A stretch of 64,000 nt of DNA from an uncultured Pelagibacteraceae bacterium (GTDB taxonomy: Bacteria > Pseudomonadota > Alphaproteobacteria > Pelagibacterales > Pelagibacteraceae), in NCBI GenBank assembly GCA_902594705.1, contig CACJNI010000005.1, forward strand, positions 38,319-102,318. Reading direction: 5' to 3'. The notes below the pieces were generated by a model. It searched no databases and was not told the DNA's origin. It saw only the letters and a program-made list of their open reading frames with translations. Below, in pieces: positions 32,515 through 41,743 of the stretch (the first letter of the stretch is position 1; each line of letters opens with the position of its first letter). The translations under genes were made by a program, and so were the position numbers.

Positions 32515-33410
32515 TAATCATGTCCCTCTGTACTAAAATTATATATCTTTTCGTCTAAAGAGTTGTATTTTTCATATTCAACTAGATCATATAATCTTTT
32601 TCTGGTTTGCATCTTATCTATAATATTATTTTGATGTCCATCCGCAAAAATGGCACGCAGACCATCCTCAACACTTTTCATCGCTAATCTTTGTGTAGTA
32701 ACTGGATAAATTACAATATTGTAACCAAGCCCTTCTAATTGTTTAAAGTCTAGCAACTTCGATTTACCAAACTCAGTCATATTAGCTAAAAGATAACAAT
32801 CTAATGATTTTCTAACTTTTTCAAACTCAGCTTCATCCCTTAATGCTTCTGGAAAAACAATTTCTGCACCAGCATCAATATAAGATTTACAACGATCAAT
32901 CATTTTATCAATACCTTCTACACTTTTAGCATCAGAACGTGCAATGATTTTAAAATTTTTGTCTGATCTTGCTTCTACACATTCTTTAATTTTTTTTGTC
33001 ATATCCTCTTTTGATATCAATTCTTTATTATCTAGATGGCCACATCTTTTCTGTTCTATCTGATCTTCTAAATGAATAGCTGAAATACCAAAATTTTCAA
33101 ATGTTCGAACAGTTTCTTTACAAGATTTAAAACCTGTATCGACATCTACAATGGTTGGAAGATTTGTAACACGTGCAATTTGTTTTGATCTGTTACTGAC
33201 ATCATTAAGAGTTGTTAATCCTATATCTGGATAACCCAAATCATTAGACATAACACCTCCTGATATATAAACTCCATCATATCCAATCTCTTCAATAACT
33301 TTAGCTGTTAATGGATTATATGCACCTGGTATTCTTAAAATTTTGTTTGATTTTAGTTTATTATCTAAATCTATTCTTTTCTCTTCAGGTTTTTTTTTAA
33401 CAAAGTGCAC
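32514..33410 (-). CDS. prpB: 2-methylisocitrate lyase
   Basis: 298-residue member of the isocitrate lyase / PEP mutase family. The active-site loop reads EQKRCGHLDNKELIS, the K-R-C-G-H motif of methylisocitrate lyase; the substrate-binding PGAYNPLTAKVIEEIGYDGVYISGG and DVDTGF stretches and the ARSDA motif are all present. It cleaves 2-methylisocitrate to pyruvate and succinate. The start is GTG 33410, overlapping the prpD stop. Gene order prpD-prpB-prpC in one minus-strand operon with 1-bp overlaps indicates stoichiometric expression of the cycle. Confidence 0.92.
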   Translation of the reverse strand: MHFVKKKPEEKRIDLDNKLKSNKILRIPGAYNPLTAKVIEEIGYDGVYISGGVMSNDLGYPDIGLTTLNDVSNRSKQIARVTNLPTIVDVDTGFKSCKETVRTFENFGISAIHLEDQIEQKRCGHLDNKELISKEDMTKKIKECVEARSDKNFKIIARSDAKSVEGIDKMIDRCKSYIDAGAEIVFPEALRDEAEFEKVRKSLDCYLLANMTEFGKSKLLDFKQLEGLGYNIVIYPVTTQRLAMKSVEDGLRAIFADGHQNNIIDKMQTRKRLYDLVEYEKYNSLDEKIYNFSTEGHD

Positions 33411-34912
33411 TAGAATATTCCTTTTTTATTATTTGATTTTAAATATCTTTTACTTACTTCAATATTTAGTTTTGTTAGTTGATTATTTTTTAATTTTTTT
33501 AAATTTTGAACATCTTTTAAAAATCTATCACTTTCTTTTTTAGAAATAATATTTTCAGTCAAAATTTTAAATTTATTTATATAATCTAATCTTCTAAAAG
33601 GTCTCTTGCCATATGGATGAGCATCTGCTCTTTCTAATTCTTCAATTACTTTTTTCCCATTATTTAATGTTACTACAACTCTTGCTCCAAAAGATTTCTT
33701 TTTTGGATCAGGATCGTGATATTTTTTCGTCCATTTCTTATCCTCGTGAGTTTTAATGGACCTCCATATTTTAATTGTACTTTTTTTATTAGCTCTCTTT
33801 TTAGTATAAGACTTTACATGATGCCAGTCTGCATCTTCTAAAGCTACTGCAAAAATATACATTATTGAGTGATCTAAAGTTTCTCTACTTGCATTCGGAT
33901 CCATTTTTTGTGGGTCGTTAGCTCCAGTTCCTATTACATAATGAGTATGATGGCTTGTATATATATCTATTTTTTTAATTGTATTTAAATTATCAATTTT
34001 TTTATTAAGAGCCTTTGCAATATCAATTAATGCTTGAGCTTGATATTCTGCAGAATATTCTTTTGTATATGTTTCGAGAATGGCTTTCTTTTCTTCGTTT
34101 TTTTTAGGTAAAGGAACAAAATATTTAGCATTTTTTCCATCTAATATTCTTGCTATTACGCTATCTTCACCTTCGTAAATAGGACTTGGAGCTCCTTCAC
34201 CTCTCATCGTTCTATCAACAGCTTCAATTGCTAATTTTCCTGCATGAGCTGGAGCATAAGCTTTCCAACTTGAAATCTCACCTTTTCTTGATTGTCTTGT
34301 TGAAACACTCACATGTAATGCTTGTTGAATAGCTTGATAAATAGTTTCTGTATTTAACTTTAACATTGATCCAATACCAGCGGCAACACTTGGTCCCAAG
34401 TGAGCAATATGATCGACTTTATGTTTATGAAGACAAATAGCTTTTACAAGATTAACTTGAACTTCATAAGCAGTTATAATTCCTCTTAATAAATCATTTC
34501 CATTTTTTTTTAATTGTTGTGCCACTGCTAAAAGAGCAGGAATATTATCACCAGGATGGCTGTAATCAGCCGCTAGAAATGTATCATGAAAATCTAATTC
34601 TCTAACGGCAGTTCCATTTGCCCACGCAACCCACTCACAATCAAATTTAAGTTTTGAATTTATGCCAAAAAGATTAGCTCCATTTTTTCTAACATGTTTT
34701 TTTGCCATTTCTCTTGCAGATATTACAGGTCTTCTATTTAAGGAAGCTATTGCAACAGAAGCGTTATCAATAATTCTATTAATAACCATTTCTATTGAAT
34801 TTTTATTTAATTTAGCATTATCACTTGCTATCTCTGCTATTTTCCAAGCAAGTTGTTTCTTTTTCGGTAAATTTTTTTTTGATGGGTAAACTTTTACAAT
34901 ATGTTTAATCAT
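33410..34912 (-). CDS. prpD: 2-methylcitrate dehydratase
   Basis: 500-residue PrpD, dehydrating 2-methylcitrate to 2-methyl-cis-aconitate. Family stretches: [15 protein letters not shown] [22 protein letters not shown] (residues about 100-120), [27 protein letters not shown] region, [25 protein letters not shown], and [22 protein letters not shown]. It has no iron-sulfur motif, as expected for the metal-independent enzyme. First gene of the prp operon; a dedicated regulator (PrpR) and propionyl-CoA synthetase are not in the window. The gap 34913-34952 to the phosphatase gene upstream on the same strand is short and shows no promoter I can call. Confidence 0.93.
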   Translation of the reverse strand: MIKHIVKVYPSKKNLPKKKQLAWKIAEIASDNAKLNKNSIEMVINRIIDNASVAIASLNRRPVISAREMAKKHVRKNGANLFGINSKLKFDCEWVAWANGTAVRELDFHDTFLAADYSHPGDNIPALLAVAQQLKKNGNDLLRGIITAYEVQVNLVKAICLHKHKVDHIAHLGPSVAAGIGSMLKLNTETIYQAIQQALHVSVSTRQSRKGEISSWKAYAPAHAGKLAIEAVDRTMRGEGAPSPIYEGEDSVIARILDGKNAKYFVPLPKKNEEKKAILETYTKEYSAEYQAQALIDIAKALNKKIDNLNTIKKIDIYTSHHTHYVIGTGANDPQKMDPNASRETLDHSIMYIFAVALEDADWHHVKSYTKKRANKKSTIKIWRSIKTHEDKKWTKKYHDPDPKKKSFGARVVVTLNNGKKVIEELERADAHPYGKRPFRRLDYINKFKILTENIISKKESDRFLKDVQNLKKLKNNQLTKLNIEVSKRYLKSNNKKGIF

Positions 34913-34952
34913 TGAGAAAATTTAATACTCCTTGATTAAGATTTAATCAATA

Positions 34953-35642
34953 CTAATTAATAAAGTATTTATTAATTATTTGCTCAATACCATTAAAATC
35001 TTTTATCAAATGATTATGATATATCTCATTTATAGTTTTATCAGTATATCCATCTTCAACTAATATAAATGGCAATCCCGCAGCTTTTGCAGATTCAGAG
35101 TCAGTTTCACTATCACCAATCATTATTGATTTTTTTAATTCACCTTGAATAATTTCAATTACATTAGTTAAGTGTCTTGGATCTGGCTTACAATAGTCAA
35201 AAGTATTGTATCCAGCAACGTATTCAAAATAATCGTATACATTTATTTGTTTTAAAAGATCTACAGCTAAATGTTCAGTTTTATTAGTGCAAACGGCCAT
35301 TGAAATATTATTTTTTTTACACCATTTAAGAAACTCTAAAACTCCAGGAAGTAGCTTGCTCTCTACTGCAATATTTTTTCCATAGTAATCTATAAATTCA
35401 TCTACCATTTTAGATTTTATTTTTTCATCATCAATTTTCTTTAGTTCTTTTCTAGCTTGATTCCATAAAGATCTACCAATCATAGATGCAGCGCCTTTTC
35501 CTACCAAGTTTCTTATTTCATCAGTTGATTTGGTTTCATAACCAAATTTTTGCATTACATGATTATGTGCATTCATTAGATCAGGAGCTGTATCAATTAA
35601 AGTCCCATCTAAATCAAAAAGAACTGTGAATTTTTGTTTCAT
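34953..35642 (-). CDS. gph: HAD-family phosphoglycolate phosphatase
   Basis: 229-residue haloacid dehalogenase-superfamily phosphatase. Motif I FDLDGTLIDT with nucleophile D10 and D12; motif II Thr/Ser in AVCTNKTEHL; motif III Lys and motif IV GDSETDSESAKAAGLP, with metal-binding Asp residues. A helical cap follows motif I. The combination, together with GYNTFDYCKPDPRHL, matches phosphoglycolate phosphatase (Gph/CbbZ), which removes 2-phosphoglycolate; other small phosphate esters are possible. Divergent from the GlmU-domain gene with 69 bp between the starts. Confidence 0.85.
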   Translation of the reverse strand: MKQKFTVLFDLDGTLIDTAPDLMNAHNHVMQKFGYETKSTDEIRNLVGKGAASMIGRSLWNQARKELKKIDDEKIKSKMVDEFIDYYGKNIAVESKLLPGVLEFLKWCKKNNISMAVCTNKTEHLAVDLLKQINVYDYFEYVAGYNTFDYCKPDPRHLTNVIEIIQGELKKSIMIGDSETDSESAKAAGLPFILVEDGYTDKTINEIYHNHLIKDFNGIEQIINKYFIN

Positions 35643-35711
35643 TTTAAAAGTATTAATAAGAAATAAATTGTGAATTAATTAAATTAAAACTCAGTTATAT
35701 ACAACTATCTA

Positions 35712-36320
35712 ATGAATAGTCAAAATTTACAAAATAAACTTCGAGATAAATTTTTAAAAAAAGGTGTTAAAATGAAGGGGCCTGAGACAGTTTTTTTTTC
35801 TAAAGATACTAAAATTGGAAAAAATGTAGAGATAGAACCTTATGTTGTCTTTGCTGATAAAGTTCAAATAGGGAACAATGTCAAAATTTTATCTTTCTCT
35901 CATCTTGAGGGTGTTAAAATAGATAATAATGTTAGTGTTGGTCCATATGCTCGTTTAAGACCTGGAACAAAAATTAAATCTGGATCAAAGATAGGAAATT
36001 TTGTTGAAGTAAAAAAAAGTACAATAAATAAAAATTCTAAAGTCAATCATTTATCATATATTGGAGATGCAGTAGTGGGGAAGGACGTTAATATTGGTGC
36101 TGGAACAATAACTTGCAATTATGATGGGAGAAAAAAAAGTAAAACAAACATCAAGGATAAAGTATTTGTAGGTTCAAATACATCTTTAGTAGCACCAGTT
36201 ACTCTGAATGAAAAAAGTGTCATAGGTGCAGGTTCAGTAATTACTAAAAATGTAAGCAAAGGGTCGTTGGCATTAACAAGATCAAATCAAAAAGAAAAGA
36301 AAAATTACAAAAGGATATAA
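35712..36320 (+). CDS. Stand-alone GlmU acetyltransferase domain
   Basis: 202-residue left-handed beta-helix protein that aligns with the C-terminal half of GlmU: glucosamine-1-phosphate N-acetyltransferase. Residues 1-30 correspond to the linker helix, and residues 31-195 are the hexapeptide-repeat domain. Active-site elements are kept: [18 protein letters not shown] with H113 (the catalytic-base position), and [14 protein letters not shown] with N136-Y137-D138. The N-terminal uridylyltransferase domain (with its L-G-A-G-x-G-T-R-M motif) is absent; only 69 bp separate this gene from gph, so it is not simply upstream. It is followed after 6 bp by glmS, which supports a role in UDP-GlcNAc synthesis. 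Confidence 0.85.
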   Translation: MNSQNLQNKLRDKFLKKGVKMKGPETVFFSKDTKIGKNVEIEPYVVFADKVQIGNNVKILSFSHLEGVKIDNNVSVGPYARLRPGTKIKSGSKIGNFVEVKKSTINKNSKVNHLSYIGDAVVGKDVNIGAGTITCNYDGRKKSKTNIKDKVFVGSNTSLVAPVTLNEKSVIGAGSVITKNVSKGSLALTRSNQKEKKNYKRI

Positions 36321-36326
36321 TAAGTA

Positions 36327-38147
36327 ATGTGTGGAATAGTTGGAATTACAAGCTCTAAAGAGGTTACTCCCAGAATTATAAGTTCATTAAAAAAACTTGA
36401 GTATAGAGGTTATGACTCTGCAGGTTTAGCAACTCTTTCAAATGGAAATATAAATGAGGTAAAATGTGAGGGTAGAGTAGACGCTTTAGAGAAAAACATT
36501 ATACAAACTAAAATATCTGGCTCTATTGGTATTGGACATGTTAGGTGGGCAACTCATGGAAAACCTAGCTCAATAAATGCACATCCTCATTCATCAGAAG
36601 ATGTATCTGTAGTTCATAATGGTATAATTGAAAATTCAACTATTCTAAAAAAGTTATTAGAAAATAAAGGTTATAAGTTTAAATCTCAAACAGACACAGA
36701 AGTAATAGTTCATTTGGTAACTGATTATTTAAAAAAAAATAACCTTAAAAATACAATTATAAAAGTTTTAAAAAAATTACACGGCAGTTTTGCGCTAGGA
36801 ATAATATTTAAAGACCAACCAGACTTAATAGTTGGGGCAAGAAGAGGCTCTCCTCTTGCAGTTGGTTATGGTCCAAATGAACACTATCTTGGTTCAGACT
36901 CTTATGCATTAAAGTCAATGACTAATAAAATTTCATATTTAAATGATGGAGAATTTTGCATATTAAAAAAGGATCAAGTCGAATTTTTTGATGCTGATGG
37001 AACTAAAGTAAACAAAAAAATTTTAAATCTTTCTAAAGATGATCAAAATTATGAAAAAGGAGATTACAAATATTATATGGCTAAAGAAATAGATGAGCAG
37101 CCGATTACCTTAAAAAATTGTGTCAATGAGTACATCGACAAACATAACAAAGAAATAAATATTTATAATTTTCCTTGGAAAATCAATGAAATTTCATCAG
37201 TAATTTTAATTGGATGTGGAACAGCATATCACTCATGTCTTGTTGCAAAGTATTGGTTTGAGCAAAATACAAGTTTAGATGTGAGTGTTGATATAGCTTC
37301 TGAATTTAGATATCGAAAAATTAAATTTAAAAAAGATTGTCTTTATGTTTTTGTTTCTCAATCTGGAGAGACTGCAGATACATTTGCTGCATTAGATTTG
37401 TGTAAAAAGAATAATGTTAAAACTTGTGCAGTAGTAAATGTTGTTGAAAGTTCAATTGCAAGAGATGCAGACCTAGTTTTACCTATTCATTGTGGCCCAG
37501 AAGTAGGTGTTGCATCGACAAAGGCTTTTTTAGGACAAATGTTAGTCCTTTATTTAGTATGTACTAAGCTTTCTTATGAACAAAAATCAATTAATAAAAA
37601 GGACTATCAAAAGAAAATAAAAGATTTACTGTCTTTATCTAAATCTGCAAAAAATACATTGAATATTGAAGATAAAATTCAAACACTTGGAAAAGATTTT
37701 GCTAATTCTAAAGGATCAATGTTTTTAGGCAGAGGTTATTCATATCCAATTGCACTTGAAGGTGCTTTAAAACTAAAAGAGCTTGCTTATGTTCATGCTG
37801 AAGGTTATCCAGCAGGAGAAATGAAGCATGGACCTCTTGCACTCATAGAAGAAGGTATGCCTGTAGTGGTAATTGCTCCAAGAGATGAACATTACAAAAA
37901 AACTATTTCAAATATGCAAGAAGTTATATCTAGAGGTGCAAAAGTTTTACTAATAACAAATAAAAGTACTGATGAAATTTATTCAGAAAATATATGGGAG
38001 CAAATAGAAGTTGATACAATATCTGATGAACTCATTCCTTTTTTGACCACTATACCTTTGCAAAAGTTAGCTTATTACTCTGCATTAGATAAAGGATACG
38101 ATATAGATAAACCAAGAAACTTAGCTAAATCTGTCACTGTTGAATAA
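36327..38147 (+). CDS. glmS: Glutamine--fructose-6-phosphate aminotransferase
   Basis: 606-residue enzyme making glucosamine 6-phosphate, the first step to peptidoglycan and LPS amino sugars. N-terminal class II glutaminase domain with nucleophile C2 in MCGIVGI, LEYRGYDSAG, HVRWATHG and the QTDTEV loop; C-terminal pair of SIS isomerase domains with GCGTAYHSC, SQSGETADT, TKAFLGQ, GRGYSYPIALEGALKLKELAYVHAE and the very C-terminal DKPRNLAKSVTVE, all as in E. coli GlmS (609 residues). Upstream, 6 bp away, is the GlmU acetyltransferase domain. There is no visible glmS ribozyme or leader, as expected outside Firmicutes. Confidence 0.97.
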   Translation: MCGIVGITSSKEVTPRIISSLKKLEYRGYDSAGLATLSNGNINEVKCEGRVDALEKNIIQTKISGSIGIGHVRWATHGKPSSINAHPHSSEDVSVVHNGIIENSTILKKLLENKGYKFKSQTDTEVIVHLVTDYLKKNNLKNTIIKVLKKLHGSFALGIIFKDQPDLIVGARRGSPLAVGYGPNEHYLGSDSYALKSMTNKISYLNDGEFCILKKDQVEFFDADGTKVNKKILNLSKDDQNYEKGDYKYYMAKEIDEQPITLKNCVNEYIDKHNKEINIYNFPWKINEISSVILIGCGTAYHSCLVAKYWFEQNTSLDVSVDIASEFRYRKIKFKKDCLYVFVSQSGETADTFAALDLCKKNNVKTCAVVNVVESSIARDADLVLPIHCGPEVGVASTKAFLGQMLVLYLVCTKLSYEQKSINKKDYQKKIKDLLSLSKSAKNTLNIEDKIQTLGKDFANSKGSMFLGRGYSYPIALEGALKLKELAYVHAEGYPAGEMKHGPLALIEEGMPVVVIAPRDEHYKKTISNMQEVISRGAKVLLITNKSTDEIYSENIWEQIEVDTISDELIPFLTTIPLQKLAYYSALDKGYDIDKPRNLAKSVTVE

Positions 38148-38181
38148 ATAATAAAGTCTGTTAAAACAATTCTAAGTTGAA

Positions 38182-39561
38182 ATGAAAAATTGGAAAATAA
38201 ATAGCTGGAGAAAATACCCCGTCAAACATATTCCTCAATATGAAGATGAAAAGGAACTGGAGATGGTTTTAAATAAATTGAAAACCTTTCCTCCATTAGT
38301 TTTTGCAGGTGAAACAAGACATTTGAAAGATCAGTTGGCAATGGTTAATGATGGGAAAGCTTTTCTGTTACAAGGTGGTGATTGTGCAGAAAGTTTTGCA
38401 GAATTTCACCCTGACAATATAAGAGATACTTTTAAGGTTATTCTTCAAATGGCTTTAGTGATGACTTACTCAGCTTCTTTACCTATTGTAAAACTTGGAC
38501 GAATTGCTGGACAATTTTCAAAACCAAGAAGTGCTCCAACTGAAAAACAAGGTAATAAAGAATTACCAAGTTATTTGGGAGACAACATAAATGCAATAGA
38601 TTTTAATGAAAAAGCTAGAAGACCTGATCCAAAAAGAATGTTTAAGGCTTATTCTCAATCTGCATCAACTTTAAACCTTTTAAGAGCATTTTCAAAAGGT
38701 GGTTTTGCTGACCTAAATAAGGTTCACTTATGGAATTTAGATTATATTAAGAAAAGTCCACAAGCTAAGAAATTTAAAGAATTAGAAGATAAAATAGCAG
38801 ATGCATTAGCTTTTATGGATGCTTGTGGAATTACATCTGATTTTAATAATAGATTATACACAGTTAACTTTTGGACTTCTCATGAAGCTTTACACTTGCC
38901 TTTTGAAGAAAGTATGACAAGAGTAGACTCAACCACTGGTGAATATCACGATACTTCAGCACACTTTGTCTGGATAGGAGACAGAACAAGACAATTAGAT
39001 GGAGGACATGTTGAGTTTTGTAAAGGAATAGAAAATCCAATTGGCATCAAATGTGGTCCAACTTCAAAACCTGATGAGATTGCAAAAATATGTGAAGTTA
39101 TAAATCCTAAAAATGAAAAAGGAAAAATAACTTTAATCTCAAGATTTGGTCATCAAAACGTTGAAAAATTCTTACCAAAATTAATTAGAGGAATTAAAAA
39201 GGAAGGTCTAAATGTTGTTTGGTCATGTGATCCAATGCATGGCAATACAATTAAATCAACTACTGGTTTTAAAACGAGACCGTTTAATGATGTTGTAAGC
39301 GAAGTTAAAAATGTATTTGCAGTTCATCAATCCGAAGGTTCCTATGCAGGAGGTCTTCATGTTGAAATGACAGGACAAGATGTGACAGAGTGTACTGGTG
39401 GAGCAAAAAAAATATCAGATGCAGATTTATCAAGCAGATATCATACGCACTGCGATCCACGATTGAACTCTGATCAAGCTATAGAATTAGCGTTTTTAAT
39501 TTCAGATGAGATAAAAAAGAATAGTTTGTATTCTAAATCTGCAATTAAAGCGGCATCTTAA
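38182..39561 (+). CDS. Class II DAHP synthase (3-deoxy-7-phosphoheptulonate synthase)
   Basis: 459-residue type II (plant-like) DAHP synthase, condensing PEP and erythrose 4-phosphate as the first step of the shikimate pathway. Typical stretches: FPPLVFAGETRHLKDQLA, LLQGGDCAESFAEF (with the metal-ligand cysteine), KLGRIAGQFSKPRS, HLWNLDY, WIGDRTRQLDGGHVEF, GIKCGPT, VVWSCDPMHGNT and QDVTECTGGA. Length is near the usual 450-475 without plant transit peptide. It starts 34 bp after glmS and is probably in the same transcription unit. Confidence 0.95.
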   Translation: MKNWKINSWRKYPVKHIPQYEDEKELEMVLNKLKTFPPLVFAGETRHLKDQLAMVNDGKAFLLQGGDCAESFAEFHPDNIRDTFKVILQMALVMTYSASLPIVKLGRIAGQFSKPRSAPTEKQGNKELPSYLGDNINAIDFNEKARRPDPKRMFKAYSQSASTLNLLRAFSKGGFADLNKVHLWNLDYIKKSPQAKKFKELEDKIADALAFMDACGITSDFNNRLYTVNFWTSHEALHLPFEESMTRVDSTTGEYHDTSAHFVWIGDRTRQLDGGHVEFCKGIENPIGIKCGPTSKPDEIAKICEVINPKNEKGKITLISRFGHQNVEKFLPKLIRGIKKEGLNVVWSCDPMHGNTIKSTTGFKTRPFNDVVSEVKNVFAVHQSEGSYAGGLHVEMTGQDVTECTGGAKKISDADLSSRYHTHCDPRLNSDQAIELAFLISDEIKKNSLYSKSAIKAAS

Positions 39562-39598
39562 CAGTTTAAAAATAAATTTTTTTTCTTATATTTAAATT

Positions 39599-40336
39599 AT
39601 GACACCTAAAGATAAAGTGAATCACATTAAAAATTGGATATCAGATTATGTGAATTCTATGCCAAAAAAAGCTCAATCTTTAGTGATTGGTATTTCTGGT
39701 GGAATAGACTCTTCTGTCTCAAGTACATTAAGTGCAATGACTGGCTTAAAAACAATTGTTTTATCAATGCCTATTAAACAAAAATCTGCACAACATGATC
39801 TAAGTATGGCACATCAAGAATGGTTAAAGAAGAAATTTAGCAATGTAGAGGGACACACATTAGAATTAGATAGTTTATTCAAAACATTTGAAGGAACACT
39901 AAATAATTTTGGTAGTGAGCATGGGATGGCAAACTCTAGAGCAAGATTAAGAATGACAACACTTTATCAAGTAGCTGCCGCAAACAATGGAATAGTTGTT
40001 GGAACAGGAAATAAGGTAGAAGATTTTGGAGTTGGTTTTTATACAAAATATGGTGATGGCGGAGTAGATATTTCTCCAATAGCAGATTGCAATAAAACTG
40101 AGGTATGGGAGCTTGGAAAAGAGCTTGGAATTTTAAAAGAGATAATTGATGCTCCTCCTACAGATGGTTTATGGGATGATGGTCGTACTGATGAGGGACA
40201 GCTTGGTTTGTCATATAAAGAATTAGAAGAAGCAATGGATAATGAAAATTCTGTAAATAGAGATAAATATAATTCAATTCGAAGTGCAAATTTGCATAAA
40301 ATGGAACCTATTCCAGTATGCAAAATTCCTAATTAA
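39599..40336 (+). CDS. nadE: Ammonia-dependent NAD+ synthetase
   Basis: 245-residue NAD synthetase, amidating deamido-NAD. The ATP pyrophosphatase motif is SGGIDSS (residues 33-39). Also present are the NSRARLRMTTLY and GTGNKVEDFGVGFYTKYGDGGVDISPIADCNKTEVW stretches, and DAPPTDGLWDDGRTDEGQLG near the C-terminus. There is no N-terminal glutaminase domain, so ammonia is the nitrogen donor. A TATATT hexamer at 39587-39592 lies just 6 bp from the ATG and no Shine-Dalgarno is visible, so the mRNA may be leaderless. Confidence 0.95.
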   Translation: MTPKDKVNHIKNWISDYVNSMPKKAQSLVIGISGGIDSSVSSTLSAMTGLKTIVLSMPIKQKSAQHDLSMAHQEWLKKKFSNVEGHTLELDSLFKTFEGTLNNFGSEHGMANSRARLRMTTLYQVAAANNGIVVGTGNKVEDFGVGFYTKYGDGGVDISPIADCNKTEVWELGKELGILKEIIDAPPTDGLWDDGRTDEGQLGLSYKELEEAMDNENSVNRDKYNSIRSANLHKMEPIPVCKIPN

Positions 40337-40381
40337 TCAAATAGATTCACAAATCTAAAATTTAAGTATATTCCTAGTTGT

Positions 40382-41743
40382 ATGGCTAAAGATATATTTT
40401 TAACTAATAGCTTAGGTGGTAAGAAAGAAAAATTTACACCCAAAAATGAAAAATCCATAGGCATGTATGTTTGTGGTCCTACTGTTTATGATGATCCACA
40501 TATTGGTAATGCCAGACCATTAGTTGTTTTTGATATTTTGTATAAAATTTTAAAAAATAGATATGGATCAACATCTGTAAAATATATCAGAAATATAACA
40601 GACATAGATGACAAAATAATTAAAGCATCTAACGATCAAAATATTTCTATAAATGACTTAACTTCAAAAATTACTGAAAATTTTCATAAGGATTGTAATT
40701 ACTTAAAATGTGAAACACCAAACAGCGAACCAAAGGCAACAGAAAATATAAAACAAATGATTGAAATGATCGTAGAACTAGAGAAAAAAGGGTTTGCATA
40801 TTCAAAGGATAAGCATGTTTACTTTGAAGTTAAAAAATTTAGTGATTATGGAAAACTATCTAATAAAAAGTTAGATGAATTAATAGCTGGTTCTCGAGTA
40901 GAGGTTTCAGAAATAAAAAAAAATCCTGAAGATTTTGTATTATGGAAACCATCAACAGATAAAGAGCCTTCGTGGGACTCTCCGTGGGGCAAAGGTAGAC
41001 CAGGTTGGCACTTAGAATGTTCGGTTATGTCTAAAAGATATTTAGGTGAAGAATTTGATATTCATGGGGGTGGAAGAGACTTGATTTTTCCTCATCATGA
41101 AAACGAGATTGCTCAATCAAGATGTGCAAATGAAACAAATTCATTTGCTAAATATTGGGTTCATAACGGATTTATAACTCTTTCTAATGAAAAAATGGCA
41201 AAATCTCAGGGGAACATATTAAAAATAAAAGATTTTAAAAATAAATATAACGGTCAAGTTTTAAGATTAGCATTAATTAGTGCTCACTATAGACAAGGAT
41301 TAGATTGGAATGAAAAACTAATATCAGAATGTGAAAAGACTTTAAGTAAATGGTATTCAGCCTATTCTGATGTTCATAAAAATACAATATTACCAGATGA
41401 ATTATTAGATCCTTTATATGACGATTTAAACACTCCAGGCTATATTGCTAATTTACATTCTTTATATAGTAAAGCTTCAAATGGAACGAACGAGGATAAA
41501 GCAACTTTTGTAAAAGCTTGCAATTTTATAGGTCTATTAACAGATACTTCAGAAGATTGGCTACAAACAAAAAAAAATACAATTTCTCTTTCAGAGGATG
41601 AAATTAATTCAAAAATAGCTGAGAGAAATAAAGCAAGAGATGAAAAAAATTATGAATTAGCTGACAAAATAAGGAAAGATCTTTTAGATAAGGGTATTTT
41701 AATTGAAGATAAAGATGGTACAACCTCGTGGAAATTAAAATGA
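40382..41743 (+). CDS. cysS: Cysteinyl-tRNA synthetase
   Basis: 453-residue class I aminoacyl-tRNA synthetase. HIGH-type motif appears as HIGNARP (near residue 40), preceded by the zinc-ligand cysteine in VCGPTVYDDP; further zinc ligands are in WHLECS and FPHHENEIAQ. The KMSKS-type motif is KMAKSQGN. The C-terminal region has RNKARDEKNYELADKIRKDLLDKGI, typical of CysS. TATATT at 40367-40372 lies 9 bp before the ATG without a Shine-Dalgarno sequence. Its TGA overlaps the cimA ATG (ATGA). Confidence 0.97.
   Translation: MAKDIFLTNSLGGKKEKFTPKNEKSIGMYVCGPTVYDDPHIGNARPLVVFDILYKILKNRYGSTSVKYIRNITDIDDKIIKASNDQNISINDLTSKITENFHKDCNYLKCETPNSEPKATENIKQMIEMIVELEKKGFAYSKDKHVYFEVKKFSDYGKLSNKKLDELIAGSRVEVSEIKKNPEDFVLWKPSTDKEPSWDSPWGKGRPGWHLECSVMSKRYLGEEFDIHGGGRDLIFPHHENEIAQSRCANETNSFAKYWVHNGFITLSNEKMAKSQGNILKIKDFKNKYNGQVLRLALISAHYRQGLDWNEKLISECEKTLSKWYSAYSDVHKNTILPDELLDPLYDDLNTPGYIANLHSLYSKASNGTNEDKATFVKACNFIGLLTDTSEDWLQTKKNTISLSEDEINSKIAERNKARDEKNYELADKIRKDLLDKGILIEDKDGTTSWKLK

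Noticed and set aside
36321..36326. glmS ribozyme upstream of glmS
   Set aside because: Only 6 bp separate glmS from the preceding gene, so no ribozyme can be present.
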